Below are positions 22,536-34,213 of a DNA stretch of 64,000 bases, in pieces. Positions within the stretch are counted from its first letter, which is position 1; every line of letters begins with the position of its first letter. Origin of the DNA: Apodospora peruviana (lineage: Eukaryota; Ascomycota; Sordariomycetes; Sordariales; Lasiosphaeriaceae); assembly GCA_033439685.1 (NCBI GenBank), contig JAUEDM010000003.1:2014001-2078000 (forward strand), given 5' to 3'. Position numbers and translations under genes: made by a program. The notes under the pieces are model-generated. The model ran no database searches. It was not told the origin of the DNA and saw only the letters and a program-made list of their open reading frames with translations.

Positions 22536-24694
22536 CTACCGACTCCTATTCCTTCCACTGGTCGACTGATTCCTGGCCCTTTCAATCGTGTCCTTGAACT
22601 CCTTGAAAATCCGTCTGATCACGCCCTCCTGCACCCACCTCTCCAAAATCTCGTCCACTAGTTTATACTTCTTCTTCGGTTTCTTCCACGCTTGGCGCTC
22701 CGCGAGCTTGGCCGGCGTCATGTAGCCCTGCGCCACGAGGTTCGCGTCGACCCAGTCCAGCAGCTCGTGCTTCCAGTGAATCAGCTGGTGGGCGGTCTCG
22801 GCGTTCGCATTACAAACTGACCCGACAAACCACCGCCTGCTTGCCCTGGGAATCGAGCTCCCGTCCTCGTCCACGTCTTTACCCTCTCCATCTCCCTCAT
22901 CATCGTCAGAGCTAGAGCTACCAACCTCAACAGCCTCGAGAAACATATCCGACGTTGCGGATTTGTAGTACGCCTCCCCGCTGAACTGAACAAGCCACTT
23001 GGCCGGGTGCCCGCTCCGCCCGCACGCACCGCAGTTCTCCATCTCATGAACGTCACCTTTCACAAGCTCCTGGTGCTCAAAGTACGGCCGCGCGCGCAGA
23101 GCCATATAGAAATCCGTCCGCCACGCCGACGACGCAAACTTGGACTGCGCCAACCCGCGCACCTCATCGTCCAGCTTCTGCCATCCCATCCGGTACATCT
23201 CGTGGTTCTTCTCCGTAAAGCCCGGGTTGATCTTGAACTGCACGATCCATTCGACCACGTCGCGGAAATGTTCTTTCAGCGGCTTGTGCGAGTGCCGGGT
23301 GAACTGCAGTGGTATCATCTCCATGAGCGCGTCGTCGGGCACGCCGAGGGGTGCGTCTTCGACGACGAAGTCATCTTCCGAACCCTCCTCTCCTTCCTCG
23401 TCTGACGCACTGGCAATACCCCTTTCATGTTCCAGGTTATCGTCGCTGCTGCTGCTGCTATCAATAGTGATTGCCTTGTTCTTGCCTTTCTTGGGCGATT
23501 TATCCTTCTTTTTCTTCATCGATGATGCAGTTCCCTGGCTAGCAGCGGGCGCTTCAAACTGTAGGACACCCTCGTCATCGTCCTCAAACTCCTTCAGCGC
23601 GAGGTGGTCCGAGTCTGAATCATATAAGGCCTTTGTCGGCTCTTCATCTTCGTCTTCATCCTCTTCCTCAATCTCATCAATCGTCTCGCCAGCCCGTTTG
23701 CGGCGGAGGAGCTCCCGCGCCTTTTCTTTCTCGGTACGTGGTTTTCGTCTGGCTGCCGATGACGATGGCGCTCGTGGAGTGTTTATAGCGATGCCATCAT
23801 TGTCCTCCTCCTCGCCACGACCACTCTTGACGGGACTGGAGAGGCCGCGTCGAACAAGTCGCCTTCGTTTGGTAGGTGAAGAGATTGGTAATTGGTCTTC
23901 GTCCTCGCTGTCATCTAGCACCACAATCCTCTTCTTCTGCCTCACCGACATGGGCGTGACTAGCGGTTTTTCATCATCATCATCATCGTCCCCATCGCTA
24001 TCTTGATGTTTGCGCTTCCGAGACGTAAATGCAGATGCCGGGTTGATTTCCAGCGGACGGAAGGGACGACGTTTCATGGCACTGCTCGCCGGCAGAACGA
24101 CATCGTCATCGTCATCTTCCTCGCTATCGACTTTCTGGCCCAGACCGGTCTTTTTCGGTGAAGCAAATACATCCGAACTAGACTCTGATTGCTGGTGTTT
24201 TCGGGGAGGAGGCCGGTGCTTCTTCATCGCACTAGATGGCAACACAACATCATCCGAATCCGATTCAGATTTCTGCTGTTTTCGAGGAGGACGGCGACGT
24301 TTCATCACACTAGACGGCAATACCACGTCGTCATCGTCATCATCATAATCATCAGAAGACGACTCGAGAACGGTGATGCTCCGATTCTTCGTCGTCGCGC
24401 TGCTCGACGGCGGGGCATTGAATGATACCGTCTTGGGTCCTCCTACTGATGAAGACGGCAATTTCGCCCGACTTCTTGACAAGGGTCTCGTCTGCACCGG
24501 CGAGTTGGATGGTGATGCTGACGATGTAGGAGCCGCTCCCGATTTCTTATGTCGCTTGACAATCTGTTTCACACGGGGTTGTCCTGAGGCGCACGTTAAT
24601 TACGTACGTGGAATTGAAGACAAGAGTATGTGGCTGTGCAGAATTTACCAAGAGTGTCCTCCAAAGTCTGTTGCTGCTGTTTCTTCTTGGCCAT
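22536..24694 (-). CDS. DUF4211 (CCDC82-like) nuclear protein
   Basis: A short first exon (24694-24649) joins 24583-22536 across a 65-nt intron, giving 697 residues beginning MAKKKQQQQTLEDTLGQP. The C-terminal domain at about residues 430-570 (MIPLQFTRHSHKPLKEHF, DVVEWIVQFKINPGF, WRTDFYMALRARPYFEH) matches DUF4211, known from fungi and from human CCDC82; its function is not established. It includes CGACGRSGH near 533-541, a possible small zinc site. The first 420 residues are disordered, acidic and basic in blocks, and contain three near-repeats of DDVVLPSS-x-MKRR at about 100-110, 126-136 and 175-187. Several stretches look like SUMO-interaction motifs: ITVLESSSDD (85-94), IVVLDDSEDED (235-245) and ITIDSSSSSDD (387-397). 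Basic clusters suggest nuclear location. Confidence 0.85.
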
Positions 24695-25903
24695 CTCGGC
24701 TTCTCTTTTCGTGTTGGCCAGTACCTAGCTCCGCAAAAGTAAAGAATTATTTGCCGCGAAATTGCAAAAACTAAGACAGCCCGATATGAGATAGCTACCT
24801 GGTCAATGAAATAGCTCCAATCCGACGAATCTGAAATTTGTGAAAGTTGTATGCAGCTTGTGTCCGTAGGTGACGCCGGTCTAAGTCTTGCTGACCCGAC
24901 AACGCGACGCGTGAATGCACACAAAGCTGCGTGTCGCAGGCGGGGCAAAAAGAGTCGAAAGCACAGGCTCCACTCCGGCTGATCGGTAGATGGTTGGAAC
25001 CTGACGCAGAATGAATGATTTTGAAAACATAGAAGCAATGTTGAATTAATGCTTGGGAGGAAGGTTATTTTGGATATCCACATGAATACTAATGAGTTGG
25101 ATAAGGTATATCAATGAATCATGAGGCTGCGACGGTGTGAGTATGAGATGACGAGCTCAGGGTGCGCGAGCTCACGTGCTACCACTTAACGGACGTGGGG
25201 CGTGGAATGATTTAAACGACCGCCGAAACTGTGAAAGAGGCATCAGTATGTTCCATCTGTTGATTACTTGATCCGAGTTTATCTCCTTTTTATCACTCAC
25301 ATTTGCAATATGTACGTAGTGCGCAGGTTTAAGAGGAATGACTCTTTCTAGCTAGTTCCTAAAAGACAAAATAAACCAACTCCGATGCTATGAGAGATAT
25401 CTAGTGTAAAATGAGAGTTGGGCGACAAAGTTACTTTAGGTATAAAGCAAGCAGCAACAACAGCCAAGCATTAGGTACCTTATTAAGGTGCTATCTAGGT
25501 ACAATTAGAAGGAGTCAAACGCGCCTGGATTTCTTCCAACACATCCTTCTCCGCAAAGTCACAAGACATTAACTTCCATCTCGTTTGCCCCCCCAAGCTG
25601 TGATCTGCTGCTGCAATGCAATACCAAATAAGAAAATTCCAATCACAGTAATCATGTAAAAAAGCTGTTCATAAGAGTTGCCCCCATTGAACTGCTAACG
25701 TATGCGAAAACCCATTGTGCAAGAGGATCGCGATACAAAATGAATATAAACCCCTCCGTCTCCCAGAGGGGGGATCCCATTTATGTACTATACACCTAGG
25801 CACGCGCACACACAAGCCACCACACCAGCAAACAAGAGACACCCAGCCTTACACCACCCAACGCTCCCAAACGCCAGACCGAGAACGAAAGATTTATGAG
25901 GGG
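24695..25903. other. Intergenic region, LCB2 to DUF4211 gene
   Basis: It contains the promoter of the DUF4211 gene and the 3' UTR of LCB2. A TTAGGTACCTTATTAAGG run with a nearby CTAGGTAC is at about 25471-25502. Nothing else stands out. Confidence 0.5.
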
Positions 25904-27916
25904 TTATCTCAACGGTTGCTTGGCATCTTCCGCACCACGGGAAATGACGTCTTCCAGCTTCCATCTGGGCGGCTTGATGACCCCCTCCAGACCGTTCGCC
26001 TTGCGCCATTCCTTCTCCGTGTCCGGGGTGATCCCAGCCGGGAGGGGTTCGGCGCCACCGGCAATACCAGTCGAGTACTTGATCTGGAGAATGTCGCCTA
26101 CTTCGTCGCAAGCAGCGAGGAGGCGGTCCATGTCGTCCTTGTTGTGCGCTGACGAAACGCAGAACCGGGCGCGCGAGCTGATAAGCGGCGTGGCGGGATA
26201 GCCAACCACCACCACTGAGATTTTGCGCTTGAGCATCTCGTGGCTGAAGGCGTTCATCTTTCCAGGGTGGTACAGCACCACGGGGATAATGGGCGAGTCA
26301 TCGTGTCCGTATACAATGTATCCGAGACGCTTGAGTCCGAGACGGAGGTAGCGTGAGTTGAAGGCAATGCGCTGCAGCCGCTCTTCACCCTGACCGGGCA
26401 CGAGCTCGCCTGCAATGATTTTGAGTGACGTCAGGATTTGCATGAGGACAGCGGGAGTAGGAGATTCGCCGAGAAGGGTGGCTGCGTTCGTGCTCTTTAG
26501 CTTGGCGATGACGGCCTTGTCAGCTGCAACGTAGCCTCCGTTGGCACCGAAGGATTTGGTGAAAGTTCCCATGAGAATGTCCACCTCGGCGGGATCAATG
26601 CCGAAATAATCGCAAACACCGCGGCCGTGTGGGCCTAGTGCTCCTATGCTGTGGGCCTCGTCGATATAGAGGAAAAACTTGTACTTCTTTTTGAGAGCAA
26701 GCACACCGGGCAGGTCCACCATTGTTCCTTCCATGGAATACAGACCTTCGACAGCAACCAAGATCTTCTTCCAGGGGCGATGGGTGCGGGGCTGTCCTTG
26801 GGAAATAGCCTCTCGCAGTCTTTTTTCCAGGTCCTCCATATTGTTGTGCTTGAAAGATCTGATGACGGCTCCTGAGAGGCGGGCGCCAATACGAATGGAG
26901 GCGTGGTTCAGTTCGTCCGAGAGAATGAGGCAGCCCTTGCCTACGAGCGCCGGGAAGGATCCGGCATTGGTGACGAAGCCCATGGAGAATACCATGGCGG
27001 ATTCCTTGCCAACAAACTTGGCAACCTCGCGCTCCACCTCAAGGGCCAGGTCAGTGGTACCAGAGTCAGCTCTCGGGCTGCAGCTGCTAAGGTTGTACTT
27101 GCGAACGATCTCCTCAACTGCATCCGCACAAGGCCCCTCGGATTGCGCAAAGCCCAGGTAATTGTACGAGCTGACGTTCAGGGTCTCGGTGATGGTGCCA
27201 GTGAATTGATAAGTGCGGTTGAAGTCGGGCGACTCGCGATCCAGGAGGGTGATATAGCGACCGGGAACACCAGTAGTGGGCCGGGCAAAACAATCGTCCA
27301 GGCGCATCTTCAGTCTCCTGACGTAGAAGTTGTCGAAATCATCGTTGAGCGGCGCGTACCCGTTGGAAGCCTTAAGCGACTGGTAGTGTTTCTTGTTGCC
27401 GAATCTCTTGCCAAAGAAGTCCCGAGTATGGCCAAAGAAGATCAAAATGAGGTAGCTGAGGTAGGTAGTAAGGACGTAGAAATAAGGAGGTTCATCTTCG
27501 ATCGGTGCCTCGAGCGGCTTGCCTTGATGCGCGCTAACATGACGATGGGCCGGGCTAATCAAGGGACCGAACTGGGCTTCGGCGCGCTTCCTTCTGCTCT
27601 CCTCGGCAGCCGAAGGGGGTTGGAACAGGGTCGTCGGGGGCTCGTCGCTGTTGGGCTCTCCGGCAGTGGCGGTCGAAAGGGAGATTGTCGGGAGGGAAAT
27701 CGTGGCGGCCGTGATTTGCGGCGAGACGGCCGGTTGTTGCATGGCGGCTTGGAGAACCTGTTGGGCAGACGGGTGGTCCTTTTGCTTGGGCGCCGAGAAG
27801 AAGTGACTAAGGCGGTTGCCTTTGGACTGAGAAGGCCGTCGCTCGCCTGTCCTCTCAGACTGCGGCATGGTGGAAGTCGAGAAAGGATTCGTGAGCTTTC
27901 GGGGCATATCTGGCAC
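25904..27916 (-). CDS. LCB2: Serine palmitoyltransferase subunit 2 (Lcb2)
   Basis: Lcb2 is the catalytic subunit that condenses L-serine with palmitoyl-CoA to 3-ketosphinganine, the first step of sphingolipid synthesis, in the ER membrane with Lcb1. A single exon encodes 670 residues. The pyridoxal-phosphate lysine is K454 in GTFTKSFGANGGYVA. Other conserved elements are NYLGFA (252-257), DELNHASIRIGARLSG (334-349) and the cofactor aspartate in FFLYIDEAHSIGALGPHGRG (415-433). A membrane segment lies at about 145-162. The first 110 residues are poorly conserved and low complexity, as in other fungal Lcb2 proteins. The ATG at 27916 has a second Met three residues later and a third at residue 17, so the exact start is open. 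Identification is firm. Confidence 0.95.
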   Translation of the reverse strand: MPDMPRKLTNPFSTSTMPQSERTGERRPSQSKGNRLSHFFSAPKQKDHPSAQQVLQAAMQQPAVSPQITAATISLPTISLSTATAGEPNSDEPPTTLFQPPSAAEESRRKRAEAQFGPLISPAHRHVSAHQGKPLEAPIEDEPPYFYVLTTYLSYLILIFFGHTRDFFGKRFGNKKHYQSLKASNGYAPLNDDFDNFYVRRLKMRLDDCFARPTTGVPGRYITLLDRESPDFNRTYQFTGTITETLNVSSYNYLGFAQSEGPCADAVEEIVRKYNLSSCSPRADSGTTDLALEVEREVAKFVGKESAMVFSMGFVTNAGSFPALVGKGCLILSDELNHASIRIGARLSGAVIRSFKHNNMEDLEKRLREAISQGQPRTHRPWKKILVAVEGLYSMEGTMVDLPGVLALKKKYKFFLYIDEAHSIGALGPHGRGVCDYFGIDPAEVDILMGTFTKSFGANGGYVAADKAVIAKLKSTNAATLLGESPTPAVLMQILTSLKIIAGELVPGQGEERLQRIAFNSRYLRLGLKRLGYIVYGHDDSPIIPVVLYHPGKMNAFSHEMLKRKISVVVVGYPATPLISSRARFCVSSAHNKDDMDRLLAACDEVGDILQIKYSTGIAGGAEPLPAGITPDTEKEWRKANGLEGVIKPPRWKLEDVISRGAEDAKQPLR

Positions 27917-30798
27917 AGGGCGTCGGTGCTTGTGTCTGTCCGATGTGCGCGATCAAGAGTCGGCAGCTTTTAGGAACAGGAAGTCGACAATCTGAGTGCC
28001 AATCGATGCTGTGAACAAGAATAAAGTCAGCAGGGAAGCTTGAAGGACAAGTAGTGAGCTGTAGTAAGTCGGTGTGCTCAGCCGAGACGATTGTTTCTAA
28101 TTCAATATGCGGCGCAGACATGCTGATGCAACAGATTGAATCTGTAGTCGGTCGCGGGTCAAGACCAAACACTGCAGGTCTGTTTGCTCCGGCCGCACTT
28201 GCAGCAGATGATAGCGGTAACACTGGAAGCCGCCATTTTGTGGCCCCGCTCTCCATGTGGAAGCAGAAGCGTTGGATCTTTCGCATCTGAGCCGAGCTGT
28301 TGAGATGGCAAACCTGGAGGGTACAGATTGCATCTTCCAACGTTGTGTTCAATAGTTCATGTAAAATATAAAACTTACTTTGTCTCTTCCCCAAAAAAAG
28401 CAAGTGCCTCGAATTAAATCGGGACAACTCGTTGTCGTCAACTGGTGGCTGCTGGTGACGGTAACTGACGGTGCAAGGCAGCGGGCGGATGGTGGAAGCT
28501 CCCAACCGGGCGGTCGTCGCTACGGGACGAACGGGGACGAATAGGGGACGTCTCCTGCAAGGGACAAAGTTTGCTGCTTGCTGCACGTAAGGTAGTTGTC
28601 GCCGTCGGTCGGGTTCTTGCACGCAAAGTCAGACAGCCTGAACCATAAATTAAGATTATCGCAACGACCGACACATGGACTCGTCCCGCAGAAAGTCGAG
28701 AGCAAGACAGGAGACAAAAGACAGAGGAAGAGGTCGGGAGTGAGCGGCAGGACATGCAGAAGATTTCAATGTGGCAGGGCAAGGGCAGCGGAAGGCGAGG
28801 GAACGACGAACAGGGGCTGTTGGAGCAAATTTGTGGAATTGCGGGTTCGACCAATTGCCCGCATCACGCTGTGTAGCCCACACGGTAATTTGGCTAGTGC
28901 TCCCACCCCTGGTGCTCCCCTGCGATGGACTCTTGTTCAGTCGCTGCCCTCGCAGTGCCTCACAGCCTGGGCGGGCGAGGCGAGCCTGGGAAACGGGGTT
29001 GATTAACACCGATCAGGCACTAGCAGGTCCCTTCCCGTGCTTTCAGGCTTGCCGATGGGTCCGAAGCGCCGCGACCATCGAGGCATCGGCCGATGACAGA
29101 TCATGATCCCGTTGAACGATGCTCCAGAAAGAGATACAGGCGGGGCACTCGCTACGGGACGGGATTGCATATCACATCATCTTATCAGCGAGGCCTCCGC
29201 CCCCTCCTCTGTGGAAGACGTCCACATTATTCCGTACACTCTTTTATACCGGTGTGAACCTGTGAAGCTCACTCAATCTGCTCACGACTCACCTCCTCCG
29301 CGCCGCACGATCCCGGAGCCCGAGATCAAACGCTGTTTGGTACTGGACCAGAAAGATCTGCGTGCCTGCCAATCAAGAGCTACCTTCGACCCCAAACCGG
29401 CCTAGTCGGCGAATCGAAGAGTCAAGACTCGGGAAATGAAGGGTCCCGAAGAACGACCATATCATTTGTTTACCAAGACATGGTCAAACGAAAGTCGAGC
29501 TCCTCCGGGTGAGCTTGTTGGATTTGGGCTCTCTGTAAGCGACTCCTTGTATCTCTCATCATGGGGCATTCTTGCAGTGAGTGCATACAGCAACGTTATC
29601 AGCACCCACACCCTCCCTTCCCGGCCGTGCCGGTACTTATTGTACCAGCCATGCCATGCACAGCGACGTACCTCAGGCAGTCAGACCGGTCTAGCAGAAA
29701 CAGCCTTGTATTAATGTGTCGGTTTGCGAGCCTCAATGTTTAGTTTCAATCGGCCAAACAGCCATATGGCCGGGTCAGGAAGAATGTCCCTCGTTTCGGG
29801 TGCAACCGGCTGGCTACCTATGAAGAGAGTGTGTCTGCTCGACATTGACTTTCTACCAAGGCCACTTATGTAAGTGAAGCGATGCAAGTATTTCCTCGGG
29901 TATTTAATTCCCAAAAGCCCTGTGAGTAATAATAAGTTTATTTATTACCCCAACCGTTGCACCCAGCCTCATCCGTTATTTGAACGAACGCTGGGCGTCA
30001 CGCGTTCCCATGGACGTCAGGTAATTAATTAATGACCCGTGATTGGGAGAACCGGGCGTTGATTGCCATGTAGGTAGGATTGTACCCTTCCAAAGCCAAA
30101 GTGCTTCGTTTCTGTCGAACAGACTAAAAAAGCTCCCGGGCCTTCCGCGAATGTCACTTCACATAACATACCGTAGGACGGACAAAGAGGTTGCATAGTT
30201 AGGCGATGGTGATACCGATTCCTTGTTATTGTCTCCTTTTCCTTTGTTACCTAGGGACGGATACTCGGTACGGAGTCTGTCTGCAACACACCATCGTCGG
30301 TGCTGACATAACTCGTTAGGTAGTCTGGCAAGCGTCGGCTATTTGAGCTAAGGTAAACCCGTACTTTGAATTTGTTGCTCAGTCAAATTCAGTCAAAGAA
30401 GAAGCCTCGGCCGGTCGTCGGTTGGCCGGTCCATCCCCATCGGAGAAATTGATCAGAACTTTCTGTAACAGCTCTTCAGTTTTTCTTACCGGGTGCACCT
30501 ACCGAGATTTTATTACTAGAGCCCCAGTGTCCCTTTTATTACTTTGTGCTCCATCTTTGCTCCGTTTGGCTCCTATTAATCCGCCCTGCAATGGTCAAAA
30601 CCGGGTCCGGGGTTTGTTGAGGGGCGCCGTTTCGTATCATTGGATCCATCTCCGATCTCGTTGTCTTCTCCTTTTTTGAGCATCACAACGGTGGCGACGA
30701 CGACAACGACTAATCCGACAAGCTTCTCTGGCAAACTTGCTCAACTCAATCATTGAATCATTTACCCTGAATATTCCCGGAAAGGAAATACAGAAAAT
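27917..30798. other. Divergent promoter region, LCB2 and acetoacetyl-CoA synthetase
   Basis: A 2.9 kb region between two lipid-metabolism genes. On the minus strand a 255-codon frame (28622-27855) overlaps the LCB2 start out of frame; I do not accept it as a gene. CCTCGG at 30405-30410, about 390 nt before the synthetase ATG, fits the FarA/FarB fatty-acid response motif (inference). A short repeat CAGTCAAA-TT-CAGTCAAA lies near 30380-30397. Confidence 0.5.
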
Positions 30799-33285
30799 AT
30801 GGCGGCCCCCGAGCTCTGGAGACATGCCTCCCCGCAGTCCACTCAGATGTGGAAATTTCTACAACATGTCAACTCCAAGTACGGGTTGGACATCGATGAC
30901 TATCCGACTCTCTACAAGTGGTCGGTCGAGAATGTAGCAGCGTTTTGGGACGAGGTCTGGCATTTTGCCGGCGTTAAGTCCTCGAAGCCGTTTGATCAGG
31001 TCGGTTCTTTTCCTCTCCTGTCCCATGTTTTTGTCTATCTACGTTAGATATATACGGAACAGTATATCAAATGTATAAGGCGTCATTGAACCTATTTTCA
31101 AAGTATCCTCGTTTGCTTCTGGATGGGATAATGGTCCGGGTCAAAGACGGGGACTATTCTCACTCTGCGTCTTCGGGGTTGCCCCTTTCTTCTTGGCTTA
31201 TTTACCAATAGCCATGGCAGCTCGCTAAACCCTCCTTAGGTTCTGGCGCCGGATGCACCCATGTTCCCCAGACCAGACTTCTTTGCTGGTGCCCTCATAA
31301 ACTTTGCCGAGAATCTTCTCTTCCCTGCAAACGCCGAGGTCAATGAGTCGGATATTGCCGTCATCACGGCCACAGAAAATGAGGACCATCTCTCCAAGAT
31401 GTCCTGGGCCGAGCTCAGGGAGCAAGTCCGGAGATGCTCCAGCGCCCTGCGAGCTGCCGGGGTCAAGGAGAACAGCGTCGTTGCAGGCTTCGTCGCAAAT
31501 CATGTGCAGGCACTTGTCGCCTTGCTGAGCGCCGCCACCGTGGGCGCAATATGGACGGGAATCAGCCCGGACAGCGGAGTTAGTGCCGTGCTGGATCGGT
31601 TGGCCCAGATCAGGCCGCAGCTGCTCTTTGCGGATAACGCGACCCTCTACAATGGCAAGGAATGGTCTGGCAAGGCCAAGACCCTTGAGATTGTCGACGG
31701 GCTGAAAAAGCAGGGCTTGGAGTTGGTGATCGTGATTAAGGGCCTCAAGAATATCGATTCGGGTCTAGATGATCTCAGGTCCAAGGGTGTAGAAGCCGAA
31801 GAGTATGATGGTTGGTTGAAAAGGTAAGTTTCATACTGGCCACCCCTTGTTCTTGCTCTGGTGCGCATGGTCTGACGGAGAATCTCCCAAAGCTCGCCGG
31901 ATGAGCCCCTTGTTTTCACACAGCTCCCATCATCTCACCCCCTTTACATTCTCTACTCGAGCGGTACCACCGGCCTTCCCAAGGCCATCGTCCATACTGC
32001 CGGCGGAACGCTTCTTCAACACAAAAAGGAGCATTTCATCCACTGCTCCATGTCTCCGTCCTCACGCCTTCTGTACTTCACCACGACCTCGTGGATGATG
32101 CACCACTGGAGCGTGTCGGCTTTGGCCTGCGGCTCATCACTGGTTCTATACTCCGGTTCGCCGTTCAAACCACATGCGTACTTCTCTCTTCCCCGTCTCC
32201 TCTCCTCCCTGAGAGTCACCCACTTTGGCACGTCTGCCGCCTACCTCACTGCGCTCGAAGCCAACGACATCCGGCCGATTGCAGACCCGTCCCTAGACCT
32301 ATCCCGCCTTGAGGCTATCTACTCTACCGCCTCACCTTTACCCCCGTCCACGTTCAATTTCGTGTATAAAGCTTTCCCCGCCCATGTCAATCTTGCTTCC
32401 ATCACCGGTGGCACCGATATCATCTCTCTCTTCGGTGCGCCCTGTCCACTCCTGCCTGTCCGCGCCGGAGAGATCCAGTGTGCCGGGCTGGGCATGGCCA
32501 TCGACGTAATCGACTCAGCATCACCTCCGGACCAACCCTCGCCAGTGGAACCTGCCGGCAGCCCGGGCGATCTCGTCTGCACGAAACCTTTTCCCTGCCA
32601 GCCGCTGACGTTCTTTGGTCCCGGCGGCGAGGCAAAGTATCGCGCCGCCTACTTTGAACGGTTTCCCGGTTTGTGGCACCACGGTGATTTCGTCAGGGTG
32701 GATCCATCGGCGGGCGGGTTAGGTCTGGTGATGCTCGGACGCAGCGACGGCGTCCTGAAGCCGGCAGGTGTGCGGTTCGGCAGCGCCGAGATCTACAATG
32801 TCCTGACGAGATTCTTTGGGGGCGAGGTCGAGGATGCGGTCTGTGTGGGCCGGAGGCGGGAAACGGACAAGGACGAGACGGTCTGCTTGTTTGTGGTGAT
32901 GACCGAGGGCAGAAAATTCGACCATGACGTGAGGGAGAGGATCAAGGCTGCCGTGAAGAGGGAGCTAAGCCCGCGCCATGTGCCTGGCATCGTGGAGGAG
33001 TGTGGGCCGGCGGGCATCCCCAAGACGGGGAATGGGAAGAAGTAAGTTTTATCATGCATCCTCTCCCCTGCCTTTTGAGGTGTGCTTGCTTTTCAGGGGT
33101 AGCTGGGAACAGAACTTTTGAGTTCATCTGCTGATCACACATGGTATACGAACAGAATCGAAGTTGCGGTTAAGCAGATCCTCTCGGGAATGCACATCAA
33201 GACGAATGCGAGTGTGGCGAATCCTGAGGCACTGGGTTGGTTCCGCGAGTGGGCGAGGAGGGACGCCGAAGAGCTGCCCAACTGA
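30799..33285 (+). CDS. Acetoacetyl-CoA synthetase
   Basis: This adenylate-forming enzyme makes acetoacetyl-CoA from acetoacetate, ATP and CoA in the cytosol, feeding sterol and fatty-acid synthesis or ketone use. Exons 30799-30999, 31240-31823, 31893-33041 and 33156-33285 join to 687 residues, the usual family length. The N-terminal cap includes WKFLQHVNSKYGLDIDDY. The adenylation P-loop is YSSGTTGLPKAIVH (about 283-296). SWMMHHWSVSALACGSSLVLY and ITGGTDIISLF follow in the expected order; these distinguish it from acetyl-CoA synthetase. The catalytic lysine is K644 in IPKTGNGKK, split from the last exon by an intron. The C-terminus reads PEALGWFREWARRDAEELPN. All four exons keep frame. Confidence 0.95.
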
Positions 33286-33421
33286 TCTGATAGATAATTC
33301 ACTCTCTCTCTAGTTATGAAGCTATGATGGAGATTATAGACGCCCAGATAGATGGACGATCATCTTTGTTGCGGTTCAAGGTTCTACTAGTTCTGTGTGA
33401 TTGATGCGTCTGAGCGGATAA

Positions 33422-34213
33422 AATGGCTTCGTCGCTGAGCCTTTCCAGCCTTGGGCCGACGAAGACGACGACGACGAAGACGACAAAGATAAAAATGATC
33501 AGGATCCCGATCCCAAGCCGTTTTTCCGTCCTCGTCCGTTTTGTATTCGTCTTCCTCTTCGTCGTCTGATTGACTCTCTGGATGTTGATGATGTGATTTA
33601 CTGTCACGGTATTGATGATCCTCTCGAATTGCTCGAGTTCTTGTCAAAGCGGCTGAAGTTGTGCTTGCCAGAGCGACTGAAGAGATGGATGAAGGGACGG
33701 GGATATGCTGCCCCCAAAGCCCAAATCGGAGCCAGTCAAGACGACCAAGGCGTTGTCATCGCTATCGGCAGTGGACAGCCTCCCCAGCTCTGGCGCATCT
33801 GGAAACAAAAGCGGCATGGCATCCCAGGGCACCTCCACTGGCGTAGCGATTCCCTACAGTACCGCCTAGAAGCCGTCTACCACCGCATCTGGCTTGGCCG
33901 CCTTGCCCTCGAGGACCGTCGCCCCGGGGAACCTGTTCTTGACCCGAGCTACGTTGATGAGGAGGACCTTGTGAGAAATGGCGATGAAATTGACGACGTC
34001 CTTGACGTGGTGGACCGGTGGATTGAGGTCGATACCAAACACCCCAGAGAGGGTGAAGAAGAAGACGACGATGAGATGGAATTGAAAGAGTTTAATGAGA
34101 CTTGCACCTGTGAAGGAGAGAGCATGATGGTTCACTCCATTTGCTACCTACCCTCGACGCGCTCTCTCTCATGTACCTGCTTGCTTCCACCACTTGCTCG
34201 CTCCTCAAACTAG
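33422..34213. other. Unresolved region, long open frames on both strands
   Basis: On the plus strand a frame stays open for 264 codons (33422-34213), encoding an acidic stretch DEDDDDEDDKDKND, LELLEFLSKRLKLC and WRIWKQKRHGIPGH. It has no in-frame ATG before about 33683, so an upstream exon would be needed; the ATG at 33324 with a splice to 33449 is possible but its donor (GTTCTA) is weak. The codon-aligned minus frame reads GIDLNPPVHHVKDVV and LEGKAAKP with very strong G/C third positions at 33900-34040, but it is interrupted by stops near 33866 and 33857. I cannot tell which strand, if either, is coding. Neither product is recognised. It lies between two convergent genes. Confidence 0.4.

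Noticed and set aside
23140..24006. 288-codon plus-strand frame rich in Ser
   Set aside because: Antisense of the acidic repeats in the DUF4211 gene; poly-Ser arises from reversed Asp/Glu codons.
26903..27973. 356-codon plus-strand frame
   Set aside because: Antisense shadow of LCB2, whose family match and catalytic lysine are unmistakable.
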